64,000 bases of DNA from Cladopsammia gracilis (GCA_022457155.1 JAJGOT010000131.1:62001-126000); one strand, 5' to 3'. Counted from the first letter of the stretch, positions 45,789 to 57,760 are shown. Notes: a model not told the origin generated them from the sequence alone. A program made the numbers and translations.

Positions 45789-45819
<31 letters not shown>
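41600..45819 (+). mobile_element. Full-length or near full-length LINE insertion
   Basis: Covers the ORF plus a 3' UTR ending AATAAAGTTGTAATTATT and a run of about 29 A (45791-45819). The 5' limit is only estimated; no target-site duplication could be identified with certainty. Confidence 0.7.
41801..45523 (+). CDS. L1/Tx1-type LINE ORF2, intact
   Basis: 1240 uninterrupted codons. The N-terminal APE-type endonuclease has N10-VRGL, QET (38-40), GGDWN (142-146), RID (204-206) and PDH (229-231). A coiled, charged linker follows (about 300-390). Reverse transcriptase has NQTGFMKGRYIGQN, LLDFRKAFDTVEWDF, RQGCPLSPYLF (663 onwards) and FADD (705-708), then GLKLNVEKTKAIWLG. The C-terminal Cys/His motif starts at C1139 (CLYC...H...C). 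All catalytic residues are present, so the protein could be active. An ORF1 was not recognised upstream. The transcript would run antisense to the receptor gene. Confidence 0.93.
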   Translation: MAECKLICLNVRGLKNQRKRRSIFSYLKDQKCDFYLLQETYSEPIDELIWKSEWKGDIFFSHGSNHQKGVCVLLNPLSDIKTENSYSDPEGRIVLISVNFKTVSLSICNIYAPNNLSCQQKFAEIVKELLISKASLTNLIIGGDWNATLQAIDKKGGIQWKPTAYRNQIIAMMNELDLSDTFREKNPNKKCYTYESTARNIKSRIDFFLVAKSISHQVTKVDIKTSIAPDHKTVKLCLKLVNSVRGPGLWKFNNSLLNDETYVNLITNSYSDIGQKYSEIKDLKLKWELIKMEIRSITIPYSKNKARKAREVENELEKRLETLDEKINAHENPENMEPELKEHEYLKNELRRLYEKKAEGAMFRSKVRWIEEGEKPTKYFFNMEKKNFNKKVLTELKISEGHITVNESQIIDEIKTFYGNLYTSSCKATSESFLEFTRNIDLQMPKLCEEEYEECEGKLTLEECRRALKSMRNGKSPGEDGFTVEFYRCFFELLGQDLLNSFNAAYEDCELSVSQRRGVITLIPKENTDIRELSNWRPITLLNVDYKILSKAIASRIEKVLPRLINCNQTGFMKGRYIGQNIRLINDIMEQTKLQNIPGILLLLDFRKAFDTVEWDFIQQTLNLFNFGTFLKQWVKTLYTNTESSVLHNGYTTDYFKLSRGVRQGCPLSPYLFILGVEILAAKVRQDCTIKGIKLFSTEHKIGQFADDTTLFIGNLTSVENAIKLVEQFGDISGLKLNVEKTKAIWLGCWRFNDSKPFGLKWTKEPVRALGTFISYNMKENNKKNVEMKIDNMTTKLDIWRARNLSLLGKCLIVKCLGIAHLVYSASMLVIPNTYIPIIKNSVFNFIWNKKQDKIKRDVMYQDYSNGGLRAPNVEVLFKSLLLAWISRFVVTDPYFSETWKSIPNYFFGKYGGLNFLLRCNYDKKFLEESDVPHFYRQILANFLELRTLYGLHDESDVFLFNNKHILIDGNPIFYSKWLEKGIVSIQDILDHRGKLLSFHEFQKKYGVKCNFLNYLQVRSAIPKYLLEKARNLPLIDKRIILNSTIHQLSPSITIDLAKMNCKDYYWLFINAGKIEPTGPKKWQKDLNLNNFNWKQAFTQISRTCKENKLREFNFKLLHRIIVTRKELHTYGIETNSKCLYCDEPDSILHSYVECQLSQSFLKKVVIWFNKTNNSHFSPTLFEKLFGIMEYSNNDPKLSKLNYCLLFAKYFLYCQKLNKNECDFDEFIRKLQRKLQIEFN

Positions 45820-47144
45820 CGAAGAGGAATAAATAAGTAAGTAATGAATTAATGTGGCTTTGTTACGTTATGTTTGAAAATTCGTGTGCACCTAATTAAA
45901 AAAAAGCACAGAAAACCATAAGTGGGTTGAAAAGTGTAACGCGCTTTGACAGCTTCCGAATATTCATTTTTTGCTTAGTACCATATTTGGAAACACCTCG
46001 GTCCAGCGAGATTGGAAGCAAGTTATTCTAGGGAATTGATTGGTTAATATTTTTACCTTGATTTTCCAAAATTATGGCTGTAACAACTTCTTAGCAAATT
46101 GAATCATCTGAAGATTGTTTTGAAGCGTACAAGAGACAGTTGCACGTTTCAACCCACTTAAGGGTTTCTGTCATTAATAATTAATATCTGACAATAATGA
46201 AGGAAAAGGTAAGTTTGCCCCGTAATTTTCATTTTTTCAACCTTTAAACCTTCGTGTTTACTAGCTACACACGAAGGTTCTAAGGTTTTAGAGGTCCTTC
46301 TTTGGTAAAAGATATTGGTACTTTGATCTGCAACATAAGGGAAGTAGTCATAACATGTACAATCTAAAAGGACCCACCTTGCAGTGTAGGGTAGGAAAAG
46401 GTCCGATGGTTGTTTCATATTCACGACTTGGCTCGCAAGGCTGGAGCCTTTGATGAAATTCATTGGAACATTCTAAGGCTGTCAATTTTCAGCGTGTTCG
46501 TAAGAAAATATTGAGCTGATTTTCGCGCTAGTGGCTTGTTGCTTCATTATGTATCTCCATTGTCTCGAATCGCCATGCAATTGTAAATTTCAGTATATGT
46601 AATGACATAAAACGCTAACTTTACCAATTGTTGAATAAAGTTGTCATTTTGAATGTAAAGGTTTCGGCTTTCGCAATGTAAAAAGTTATGCGAGAACTGA
46701 CTCCAATCAGAACATGATACCCATTTACCACTAGGCGAAATGGGAACTTTTTGAGAATTGAATTTTACCTTCTTTGGGAAAAACATCAAACCTCCTGCTT
46801 AAACTGAATAATTTAGGCTGATAAAGGAGTTGATCAAAGAAGTCTTATCAATACGCAATATGCATATTATTCAGATCTTATTTGTAGCTTGCGAAGAATA
46901 AACAAGAAGAATAGCGAAGTGTTCGCTTCGCTGCCAGACAGGTGAAAAGCGTGCAACACGTGGAAGCCGGCTTTGCAAATACTGATTTGTTTTGACACAG
47001 GTGCTTTGAGATTGGACGACACGCTTTTCCCACCTGCATGGGAGAAAGTCGTTTACTTTTACCGGCATTCTGGCGATTCATTTTCATTTTCATTTTCATT
47101 TCATTTTATTTATTTTGCCATTAACCACATTAAAAAAATATATG

Positions 47145-47176
<32 letters not shown>

Positions 47177-47792
47177 CAACACACTAGAAATTTATAATAA
47201 CTTAAAAGACGATAGACTACAAAATGTTTAATGTGGTAGTGACAAGGAAGCCTATATAGAAGCCGGGGGCTTATGCACTATAGGCACTATCATCTCGTGA
47301 TTGGCTGCGAAGTTCCTGGTTTTCACGCGCGAAATTCCATCAGAAAATCTCACTAAGTATGAAATAAATTCCGATTCGTGAGGCGTTTGCATGACACGGA
47401 ATTCAGATTCCAGAATAGTTTACACTGCACTTTGAGTCGTGACATTGGTGGTTGGGTAGCAAAGAAACGTGGTCAATCTTCCACATAAATTTGAAAAATC
47501 TTTACCTTAGACAGCAAACGACAATAAAATTAATTATTTGATGGAATTTGAGGAGGCAAAAAATCATCTGGATTCTTTAAAAACCAACTTTCTTCGGATT
47601 CCAAAGTATTCGGATACAAAGTACCCAGATTGAACTCCCGACTCAGTATCCGGATTCGTTGCGCAATCAGGGTACGTTTCACCCCGATGCACCCTTCTGC
47701 GTGCATACGAAAAACGAGTCCCTTGTCAAAAGTCTTGATCTAGTGTAAACTAAGCCTTAGCTAAAGCTTATCGACCCTAAATCAACATTTAC

Positions 47793-47918
47793 CTTGGGGG
47801 CAAGCGATGCAATCTCGTGCCTTCTTACCAGGCGCATTATTGTATGGAACAAAGGTACCATTAGGACATTGTCGGCAACTGTTGTTAGCAAACGCTTCAG
47901 TGTCTGAATAAAATCCTC
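47793..47918 (-). CDS. Receptor gene exon: GCC2/GCC3-like Cys repeat
   Basis: 126-nt exon, phase 1 to phase 1, acceptor ATTTTAG and donor GTAAAT. It encodes GFYSDTEAFANNSCRQCPNG, TFVPYN and DCIACPQ, the ephrin-receptor-like GCC2/GCC3 pattern (CxxCPxGTF). A phase 1-1 exon of one module suggests exon-shuffling-type domain repeats. Confidence 0.85.
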
Positions 47919-49326
47919 CTAAAATGTTAAAGTTTAAATAAAATTATAAGTAGTATTTAAGACGAGTAAAGCAAATTTACCTAGCAGGCGGTTTTAGCCT
48001 CAAGTTAGCAGTTCAGGGGGTATGCTGTGATGTCACCAGAACATTTATTGAACAAAACAAACTTTATAAGTATGTAAATATGACATAATTCATGGCACGG
48101 CATAGCATTTTGTTTCAAAACGTCTGATAAGCATATTATTCTGAAGAGGGTATAATGCCAGAGTAAATTTTACCCGGGTTCACAGTGGTCGAAATTGCTA
48201 TTTTACAAAACAAGAAAGCTCTTGTGAAGCCAATAACTCCTTTAACGTTTTTAGTTCACGAGTAAATTTAGAGTAGTATGGCTATATTCCTGAAAGGGTT
48301 TTGTTACCTATAGTAATTTTTAGGTAGAGTTTCCCCACATGTACCCCCTGGCTTTTAAGACTCAGGAGTAGGCCTTTCCCGATTATGCTAGTAAAACTGG
48401 CATTTTATGCTCCTAGCAATTCTCGGTTTACGCCATAAAAAATGCTCAAATTATGCTCGATTCTCAAAACAATGCCACTTTGGTTCCAGAAAATGCTTTG
48501 CTTTATTTCAAGCAAAACGTACAAACTCAGGCATCATGTGTGTTTGTCAGCAACTGAATAAAGTGAAAAGTGCTTAATTGTTTGTTTATAAAACTTCTCA
48601 TACAGCTAAAACTTGTCCATCGCTCATGTGCATGTAAATAAAGATTTACTTTCGTTGTATCGCTGTGTCCTCTCTGCTTGTGATTTCCACGGGTTTATTC
48701 TAAAGATCGATATCGAGCTATCGTTGAAGGGACTGGTCTATGTTCTCCGTCAGAATGTCCTTCTATGATCTGCAAGTTTCGAGAAGATGGCGTGGCACTG
48801 GCCGACGCCATCTTGTTTGAGAACGGCCCCTAAAAGTTAACCGCTGACCAGCTAGGTCCAGACTTCTTTCGAGTCAGTTCAGATGCACTCGGTTCATACT
48901 TCAGTTACAGAAATCCTTCTCTCAAACACAAAAGCAAATCATCACTGACAATGCTTTTGAATTCTAAAATTTAGCATTTGAAATCTTTTGAGTGCTGAAA
49001 TCTAGAACAAAGATATGCAATGGTAAATAATGCTAGCAATTCTTTTTACATAAAAGGTATGACAAATAATGCCTAGGACTTAACACATTTATCTTTGTGA
49101 AAGTGATCTTTTCGTTTCAGTCTGAAATTGATTGACAACTCAACACATCTATTATTTAAATCTGAATGAATTTTACCCATGTCCTTGTCTTTTCTGTGAG
49201 TAAAAAATAGTGAAGAGTTGTTGAGGAAAGGGTGAGCCGTAGCATTTATGGTGCACTAGAAATCTGAGTAGTTCAAAAACTGAGAACGTTAGAACCTATT
49301 TTATAAACAAAGATTACTAGACTTAC

Positions 49327-49544
49327 CTGCGGGGCATTTAGTGCAGGAAGGGTTATCTGTTTCATACCATTCTGTGATAGGGGGTTTGACAAACGTTCCC
49401 GTTGGACACGGAAGCAATTTGTTTTCATCTCCATGTTTTGTACGTGCAAATCCAGCACGTCCAAAAGTCCTTCGCAAGTATTTAATTACAGCGATCAATG
49501 CTGAGTTGATGTCGATGTACTCGGAGTCCCCTTGCCCTAAACCC
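49327..49544 (-). CDS. Receptor gene exon: linker and first Cys repeat
   Basis: 218-nt exon from a CTGTAG acceptor to a GTAAGT donor. It switches the reading phase from 2 to 1, between the LRR-phase exons and the Cys-module exons. It encodes a roughly 45-residue linker (GLGQGDSEYIDINS...) and then CPTGTFVKPPITEWYE...CTKCPAG, another GCC2/GCC3-like motif completed by the next exon. Confidence 0.83.
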
Positions 49545-49664
49545 CTACAGATTAAGATTTTCATGAGTTTGAAACGAATTAGACAGTGTTACAGTTAGAT
49601 AATCATGTCAAGGTAAGTTAAAATATTTAAAACATAACTTTTGTTATAAATTAAAAAGACTCAC

Positions 49665-49739
49665 AGATGTATTCTGCAACGCTCTTTCTCATCCAAATCT
49701 GTGAATTTCATTGTGCCGATTTCTCCCTCTTTGATGCTT
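49665..49739 (-). CDS. Receptor gene exon: 25-codon linker
   Basis: 75-nt, phase 2-2 exon with TTTCTTAG acceptor and GTGAGT donor. It encodes SIKEGEIGTMKFTDLDEKER then CRIHL. It has the size and phase of the LRR exons but no clear LRR motif. It joins in frame to both neighbours. Confidence 0.7.
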
Positions 49740-51170
49740 CTAAGAAAGAAAAGCACGTATGAACAGGAAGCTTCCATCCTTGTCTCATTTTAACGTTCGT
49801 CACCTTGCATTGCAATAAATGAACAAACACGGTATTTTAAACTGAAGATTTCACTTTAAACTCTGTGACTAATGAATGAGCTAACACTTCACATAGAGTT
49901 AAACACGAGCAGCCATGTATTATATTTATGAAGTATTACAGTAAACAGTTTTCCGAAGAGTTTGGAAATTCTCCGATTACTATCCGAAGGTTGTATGAAC
50001 GTTTCTGATCATTTTTCGAAATTTTCCGAACATTGCCGAAGATTCCCTAGGATCCAAATACGTTCCGATTGTGGAGACCAACACTGTTTCGCTGGTTTGA
50101 CATTTAGTAGAGTTTTCGCACTAACGTCACATTAAAATTCAGAGGTATTAAAAAACAGTTTTCGATTTCAAAATGTTCATAGAATTGTAGAGAGTTTAAA
50201 ACTACACATCTGGGCCAAATTTTAATTGAAGCGCAAGAGCATTCCGTTCAAGAGTTATAGGCGAACGAGTATAAGGCATAGTAAGGACATCTTAGTGCTC
50301 CACTTGGGGACACCAACATGGCAGCCAAAATTTCAGTCTTAATTACACCAAAAATGTCATCACAAAATATTGTATTCACTATAAGTGCCATTAAATCGGC
50401 TTATAAACATCTATAATGCAAAAATAACTTTCAACTGGTTCAATTTTGCTTATTTTTACGGCTTATCTGAATAGCATGACGAATTGCGTGACACATTTAA
50501 AACCTTTATAAATCGAAAGCAAAACATCGTTGAAACCTGAACCTTTTTGTGAAAGATAATACCTGTATCCACATTCGATGTTAGAAACAGCTTTGTAGGA
50601 TGTATACTTTAGATTTTTTAATTTTATGACGTCATGGGCAAACACTTTTTTAAGGACAAACGTGGTAGCTTACGTAAATATTTTATACTTATTAAGTACT
50701 TATGGCGTACGGACCTCGCGTATAATCTCCACTCGCAGTAAATATAAAATTGATATCTTCATTTTCTTGTTTGCACCATGACATGGCAGAAAGCCAAATA
50801 TTTTCCCGTCCGGCTCGACCTGACTCAGTCAATAAACAGTTTATCAAATGGCTACTTCCGCAACTTTTTATAAATACAAAAAGAAAGAAAACGAGAAGAA
50901 AAGAGATAAATTATCGATCACGTGATCGAACAAAAAAAAGCGCGAAATTTTCGCGCTATGTCGCAATGTTTCTTGGCGTCAAGCTGCATGGAACCTGTGG
51001 AAAGTATCCTTAAAAGTTTTCGCCGCTCGCCACGAAGTAAGTAAGGAGCAAAATTCCTTGTATTAATAGGCCCTGGAATATAATGTGGACTTGATGCTTC
51101 AAAAAATGTTTGTCGTCTTAGTTTTAAGTAGATTGGAGCTGAACGATCTCACCGGTACAGAGCTTTAAGC

Positions 51171-51456
51171 TTGGTTCCCACTAGCGACGTAAGCGACGTA
51201 AGCGTTATCGTAAGCGGAATCGGAATCGTAAGAACCTTACGATCTAGTGGAAATCAAAACGACGGAAGCGGATAGTAAGCGACGGAAGTAGAAGCGGAAT
51301 CGGAAGAAAAAGGAAACCTTCTGATCCTTCCGATTCCGATTCCGTCGAGCTTCCGATTCCGATTGCGACTCCGTTTTTTAATTTCCACTAGAACGTAAGG
51401 ATCCGTACGCTTCCGACTCCGACTCCGCTTCCGATTACGTCGCTAGTGGGAACCAA
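51171..51456. mobile_element. Palindromic MITE with TTGGTTCCCACTAGCGACG ends
   Basis: 286 bp. The inverted ends match for about 22 bp. The interior is made of GGAATCGGAA/TTCCGATTCC-type runs that fold back on each other. No convincing target duplication. It lies in an intron of the receptor gene. Confidence 0.8.
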
Positions 51457-51680
51457 CCCTTAGGAGTTAAAACAAAGAAAGTTTGAACATATTTACAAAA
51501 AGCGATCAATTCAGCTTTAAGAACTCTGTAACTAGGAACCTGTTTAAAAACCTATTCAGCCAGATTTCTCACAACTCATTCAATATATAAGAACCATTTC
51601 AGGCTGTCACAGAAAATCACCGGTTCTTTTATGCAGAATTTAATGTATGTCACTGAAGTTTATGCAATAATTATACTTAC

Positions 51681-51755
51681 ATTGTAGTTGTTAGGTTTGA
51701 TATGTCGTTGAAAATTTGATGGCTCACTGATGTTAAATTCGTCCGTATCATGTAT
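51681..51755 (-). CDS. Receptor gene exon: degenerate LRR
   Basis: 75-nt, phase 2-2 exon (acceptor TTTATTAG, donor GTAAGT) encoding TNLTSVSHQIFNDISNLTTT, an LRR-like pattern with the asparagine position lost. Joined to its neighbours it reads in frame without stops. Confidence 0.75.
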
Positions 51756-52916
51756 CTAATAAACGCAAGAAGAAATAAAAATGTCATAACGACGCGTAAA
51801 CATCTTACATGCTACCGTAAAATATCGTTTATAAGCCCTTCGCGCGGAAAAGGGCGTCTGCGTAACGCCGTTTCGAATTGTGTTTACGTTTTCCGTTGTT
51901 CTCGATTTAATATTGTATAAATTATCATGACCAACTCGTGCTGCGAAATTATATTAATCTTCTCTAACACCTCTCGTCAGGATCCGTCCCTGTGATAATG
52001 CTTGGAAGGTTCTTTTTCATTAGATTTTTTGGCTCAGAGGTAATGAAAACTTTTAAACTTCTTTGCCACAAATAACAATTCAGTGTGAATACTGCTTTTT
52101 TTAAAGTAAGAGATATATCTACCTGGATGTTCGCCACAAATTTACCGCGACCTTGAACAAGATTTATGTCGCAGCTATACTTCACGAGCATGAGCAAGCC
52201 TCAAACATGCTTAGTCGACATATTTATGATATTTTGATCTGTCAATGCGGCAAAACCCCGCATGAATTTACCGCATACATTATTTCGGCATTTCGGGATG
52301 ATAGATCTTGCTAACAATGCCCACACACAGGCGTCTAATCAGAGTGCAGTCCTCCGATCCTCGAGAAGCAACAGGATGGGTGAACATGATTCGAAACGGC
52401 GTTAGGCAGGCGTCATTTTCCGCGTGAAGCAAATGGGAAATTGGAGACGTCTGCACACAGACTACGTTTAATTACGCTTAAACGTCATACTCTTCATGCC
52501 TTATACTTTCCATATTTTCTACTTGAAGTTGTACAGTGTTTTGTAAATGTGTTTATATTAAGGAAACAAGAAAAGGGCGAAGCACAACTTTAATTACGCT
52601 TAAACGTCACAATATATCGATAATTTATTTCAATATTTCAATATTGTTCTGTCCTCTTCATGCCTTATACTTTCCATATTTTCTATTTGAAGTTGTACAG
52701 TGTTCGGGATTTCACAAGAATAATATAGATTTAAACGAACTAAAAAAAAAAACAACGATTGTTGAGGATTAGCCTCAACATGTTAGCTCAGTCGATCCGA
52801 GAGCAAGCCGATCGCGAAAAGCCTGCCAAGAGTGCCGATTTGGAAAATGAATTTTTACTTTGGATATTTGCGACTTTCCGTGTTGCCCTGGTGTAGGGAA
52901 AAGCCGCAGATCCCCA

Positions 52917-52918
52917 TG

Positions 52919-52962
<44 letters not shown>

Positions 52963-52970
52963 GTCATCAT
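52917..52970 (+). repeat. (TCA)n microsatellite
   Basis: About 17 TCA units with one TCG. The His, Ser or Met runs in open frames here are artefacts of the repeat. Confidence 0.95.
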
Positions 52971-53094
52971 CAAACGATTTTCATTCAACTAATTTATTCT
53001 TGTTTATCACGTTACCATGTTTCCACCAATAGCGTTGCTCCACCGTTCGATGACCTTCGATATGTAACCACACAAAACCCACAATTCCTTGATT

Positions 53095-53128
53095 CGCACT
53101 GACGAATGGCTAGCGCTCGAAACGTCAA
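53095..53128 (+). ncRNA. Hammerhead-like motif, stem I decayed
   Basis: Core CUGACGA (53099-53105), stem II UGGC/GCUC with UAGC loop (one mismatch), core GAAA (53119-53122), ACGUC. The flanks do not pair as stem I, so this copy is probably inactive. Confidence 0.4.
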
Positions 53129-53540
53129 CTTCTTTAATCTATTTACGATGACCGATTTACCTTATTTATTCAGTTGATAAAACAAAAGTTTCGTGTTTAA
53201 CTCCCCCATTGACGCAGCATAATAGTTCCTATAAAAACTAACCCCTCAATGCAATTTAAATCGTTCTATTTCAGTGCGTCTGCAAAGTGCGCACGCTATA
53301 CCCCAAAGTAGTTTTAAACAGACATTTACCACCAAAACTGGAACTTAAACACTTAAACTGTGGCTTGATATCAACAACCACCCTGAGAATTTCATGACAA
53401 GAACTAGAGTGCGCGTAAAGACATAATCTTATTTTATGAGAATCTGTCGTTACATGAGTCTATTTATTTTCTTTTGTCCAAACAGTCCCTTCCTCTTACT
53501 TCTTATTCTTTAACCCTTCTGGTCTCGATTTCTCTTTATC

Positions 53541-53581
<41 letters not shown>

Positions 53582-53741
53582 CAATCATTCAATCAATCAC
53601 TCAATCAATCAATCACTTAATCAATCAATCAAACAATCATTCAATCACTCAATCAATCAATCAATCAATCACACACTCAATCAAACAATCATTCAATAAT
53701 CAATCACTCACTCACTCACTCACTCACTCACTCATTCAATC

Positions 53742-53797
<56 letters not shown>

Positions 53798-53799
53798 CT
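53541..53799 (+). repeat. (CAAT)n-rich microsatellite
   Basis: Long tract of CAAT with interspersed CACT and CATT units (including a (CACT)n block around 53706-53732). Confidence 0.95.
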
Positions 53800-54386
53800 C
53801 CAACACTGATCCATCAACCATTCATCTATTTATGTATTTACTGGTCCTAGTAAGAACTAGGAAACCTAACAGCAAGGAATGCAGAAAGGTGTTAATTGTG
53901 ATATTGTTGAAACCGTCCACCTCATTGGCTAAAACGTGAAAATCTACCATCACATAACCAGGTAGTGCATTTATTTCTCTCTGGTTTACTAATTGGTTCC
54001 CTTTTAGTAAAAACTATTCTGAGTTGTAATGCGACCAAAATTCTTTGTGGGAAACATGTAAAATTAGAAGCCTTTTTTTTAATCTCGTAGCTCCAAATAA
54101 ACATTACTTTAAGAAAAAGTTCCAGCACATTTTATTTAAAATAAACATGTTGCCCATGGGTTGATGTATTATTCTTAGAAAGGAAAACCTAAACAATCTT
54201 ATGTGAGGAAAGCGAAATGCCGCAGAACAATAGAGCATTGTCTAGTTTTTACACGCATTGTTACTTAAACATACAAACAAATAAACAAACAAACAAATCA
54301 CATGTTTGGTGATAAATGATACAAAGAGTCACTCACTTATTGTTTCATGTCAATAAAAGAGAATTAAAAGCTGCTCTTATACTCAC

Positions 54387-54461
54387 ACTATGAGCATATC
54401 TCCTTCTGGCATGGTGAACGCTCGAGATCCAATGGTCTTAATAGGATTATCTAAGAGTAAC
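54387..54461 (-). CDS. Receptor gene exon: LRR
   Basis: 75-nt, phase 2-2 exon (acceptor CCGTGTAG, donor GTGAGT) encoding LLLDNPIKTIGSRAFTMPEG plus DMLIV. The LxLxxNxI core of a leucine-rich repeat is clear. Confidence 0.85.
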
Positions 54462-54752
54462 CTACACGGAAGACAACATTAACAAATCTTACAAATCCCA
54501 CTATCCGACTATTAAGTCAGGCACATTTATAAACTTGAATGACGATGGCAATGATATCTGTCAAAAATATGTATTCAATTAAAAAAATCCAAAGTGTTGT
54601 GAATTTTCTCAAAAGTATTACCTGCTTCCTGCTATCAAGACCTTTAAGAACTTAAATAAGTTCAACAAAGATCTTCAACAAACCAAAAAACAACGATATG
54701 TGCTTCTATACAAAGAATTTGGGACGTAATGGAATGGAAGTTTGATACTTAC

Positions 54753-54824
54753 AAAAGTTTCAGGCTTTTGAGGTCGACAAATGCTCCTTTTGGAATTGAA
54801 CGAATATCGTTGTTATGAAGAAAA
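54753..54824 (-). CDS. Receptor gene exon: LRR
   Basis: 72-nt (24-codon) phase 2-2 exon, acceptor GTCTTGTAG, donor GTAAGT: FLHNNDIRSIPKGAFVDLKS then LKL. It is a canonical extracellular LRR of the type with one repeat per exon, as in LGR/RXFP and related receptors. Confidence 0.9.
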
Positions 54825-55423
54825 CTACAAGACAAAACAGAACCACACAAGAAACAAACAATTACATAACAGAAAACTGAATGCAAGGCAACATAAAAAT
54901 AAAAACATATAAAACATTGACAAGATCAGTAACCACAATTTGCAACTATTCGCATAAACTATGGACTTTTTTCGTGATAAAATCCACTATTTTGAAAATG
55001 AGGCAAACAGATCGGGAAATGTTTGAATAGAAAACGATTGTCTACTAATTTCCGAATTGTATTGAAAACTGTTGAAAAAAATTGCAATTAGAATTGTAAC
55101 TTTTAAGCTTAAAAGTGATGTACATCACTGAGGCACAAAGCACGTTCAATGTAATCTCGATTTAACTTTTCCATATATTTCACAGACAAATCTATGATTA
55201 CACACTTTGTAAACCAGGCAAAAATACTTCTTGAAATTTGAAGATCAGATTCCCATTTGTCAGGTTTTTACCAATAAAAACGCTGTATTTCGTGACCAGT
55301 TCGCTTTATTTTTAATAAGGTGTATTTAACCGACGACGGTAAAGGTCTAAATTTCCCCATGACAAAAACGTTCACTATCAGACATAATAGACATAATAAC
55401 AAAATAGACTTTTAAATACTCAC

Positions 55424-55495
55424 ATATATTCCATAGACCGAAGATTTGAAAACAGACCAGCCGTTATATTCTTGATTTTGTTAAATGATAAATCC
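55424..55495 (-). CDS. Receptor gene exon: LRR
   Basis: 72-nt phase 2-2 exon, acceptor TTTCTTTTAG, donor GTGAGT: DLSFNKIKNITAGLFSNLRS then MEY. The junction with the preceding exon (61025-61096) reads KLEALDLSFNKI, an uninterrupted LRR consensus, which strongly supports the splice. Confidence 0.9.
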
Positions 55496-56699
55496 CTAAA
55501 AGAAAATTATTTCAGATTAAACCTAGAACGTACAACGGTACCTGGATGACAAACCAATGCCCATAAGGTTTTTCACGTTTTTTTAGGGATTTTTTTTGTC
55601 GTATTCAGTGTATTCAGTGTATTCAGTCGTATTTTTTGTCGTTTTCATTTATTTTGTCGTATCCCTGCCGCATTCAGTAGCTGTTCATGTTATACCTATG
55701 ACAAATTTTATTTGGCAAAGTTTGGTTGCTATAGTGAGGTATGACGCCATAAGTAATTCAAACTTTGTTAATGAAAATGCGAATCTTGATTTTTTTGCCT
55801 ATTTTTGTTGAAAAATATAAAACGTTATCCAAAAGCAGAAAATTGTTTAATTAGGTTAGGTTTTACATCTGTAGCATAAAAATTCAATTTCCGCATTTTT
55901 ATGGTTATGTTGAATTTTGAGTAAAAATCAAGATGCCGCCATTTTGTTAGAGGTCACAGGCCCTCAGCAGCGCCAAAACCCATAATAGTAATCTTATATT
56001 ATACAGCACATCAAATGTTATCTATTAAACGTAAGATCTTTTCAGAATATTGAAACATCTTTTAAGAAGGTTGCTAGGGGAACCTGTTATTAGTCAGAGG
56101 AGAGGGGTGGGGAGAGGTAAGGGCCACTAGGTTTTGCAAAATTTCCTCCCAAAAATTGTACACCCCCCCCCCCCCCCCCAACGTTTTTATCGTTTGTCCT
56201 CTTTAAATTTGCGTCCAAAATATTGGATTTTTACCCTCCCTCTTCGCCCTCCGAAAAACGGAGGCAAAACGCAGAACACAAGGTTTCTCGGATACTTTCG
56301 ATCAGGCCAAAATATTTTTGCTATAACTTTAAACTAAGAAGTCTTATTAACGGAGTGATCTCAAGGTGGGGTTTCAATAATTACATGAAGTCAACAATAC
56401 GAGGAATAACCATTCCCTTTCTATGTCCTGCATGTTTTACTAGATTTTATTTGGGTAGTTAACCGAGATTATCACTTTTTGCTAATTATCTTTTGCTAAT
56501 TACGTTATGCTAATTACGTTTTGAAGATGAACTTAGGAAAAATCAGAAGGCCCAAAGTAGGCTTTAGTCTGGAATGAAAACCTTGCTAGCGGAAAAATTA
56601 AGATTGGGTTACATCAGTTGAAAGCTTCTATTAATAATTGGAAAATTCGAGTGGATCCCCGTTGTACAAGTATCTCGAAGTATCTCGTCCCAAAAGATT

Positions 56700-57110
56700 A
56701 AGTCCCAGGTGCTATTTGTTCAGTTTCCTGTAAAAAGTGCAACAAGAGCTACATTGGTGAAACGATGCACATAATTGCTTATCTATTGAAAGAAAGCAGT
56801 AAATCACATACAACCACAGAAGTCTGCGCTAGCAGATAGCATTGTTTACATTCACGCAAACCCATGTCCTGAGAATCATCCACGATCTTACGCACGATGG
56901 AAAACTATCGTAACAGACGCCTTTTAGAATCTTTGAAAATTAACATCAAGAATCCACTTAACCCGGACGATTGCACTAATTTGCACATGAATATTTAAGT
57001 CATCTTAAAAAGCCTTATTAGTTTGAAAGTTGCGTTTTTCTTACTATAACCGTGCTTTTTTGTAAACTCCCTGAAGAAGGCTAGAGTTATAGCCGAAACT
57101 TTGCATTTTG
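56700..57110 (+). pseudogene. Penelope-like remnant with hammerhead-like tail
   Basis: CSVSCKKCNKSYIGETMH (about 56712-56770) is a GIY-YIG core. After stops, NRRLLESLKINIKNPLNPDD marks the end of the endonuclease. At 57071-57098 follows CUGAAGA, stem II GGCU/AGCC and GAAA, but stem I and stem III no longer pair. An old, dead copy. Confidence 0.6.
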
Positions 57111-57760
57111 ATAATAGACATCATTAGAAACATTGTAGAGATTGTTGGCATTCTATATATACCCCGTGTCAGCCGAGACAAGGGTTAAAGGCCCATGTAC
57201 GTTCAGACGATCTGCTTTGAGCGCCCGGGGTGATTTTCGCACAGACGGACAATCGAAAAATCGACGTGCCAACTAATCATAACGCTACACTGAACAACTG
57301 AACTGTTTCAAAACAAAAACACAAGCGCGCAAAGCAGATTGGGTGAACATGGGCCTTTAAAGTTTAGAGTATTAATTATTCAAAATGACCACCATTATTT
57401 TTTCGATATTTGAACATACAGCAAAAGTTCTTAATAAAACGTTAATTGTGATTTTAATGTTGTCCACTTTCAATATTAAGCCAATTGAAAACGTAAAGTT
57501 AAAATTATTTTGAAATGTCTTTCTGATTCTGATTTTGAAATGTCTTTCTGTCATCCATAAGTCATTTTGAATATGAATTTAAAGGCCCAGTATCACCCAT
57601 TCGGCTTGCGGTCGCGTGTCGACTGTCGACTCGGGGTTTCAAACTTCAAAGCATATAGCAGAATTTTGTGTATACGCGATTATTTTTTTCATGGACAGCT
57701 TTCCACAAGAGGTCGCAAATGTAAATTTCTATGGCTCAGCTTTGGGAGATATATCTAACG

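Larger units (their letters stand above)
40987..47792 (-). other. Last intron of the receptor gene
   Basis: 6.8-kb phase-1 intron holding a full-length LINE in the opposite orientation (41801-45819). It also contains TTTTCA repeats (47075-47100) and (AAT)n (47151-47176). Otherwise no gene. Confidence 0.75.
52780..53190 (+). mobile_element. Hammerhead-bearing retroposon fragment, copy 1
   Basis: Similar over its length to the minus strand of 60437-60770: GAGTGCCGATTTG, CCCTGGTGTAGGGAAA-GCCGCAGAT, CACAATTCCTTGATT, then the hammerhead block, then TTTACC-TTAT and GATAAAAC. A (TCA)n run at 52917-52970 replaces the middle. Confidence 0.6.

Noticed and set aside
50535..50645. Possible extra receptor exon (open frame with SNIECGYR)
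   Set aside because: Acceptor is weak (CTAAAG) and the neighbouring exons already join in frame without it.
51964..52197. Minus-strand open frame with a possible donor after ANIQ
   Set aside because: No convincing acceptor and no LRR or Cys motif.
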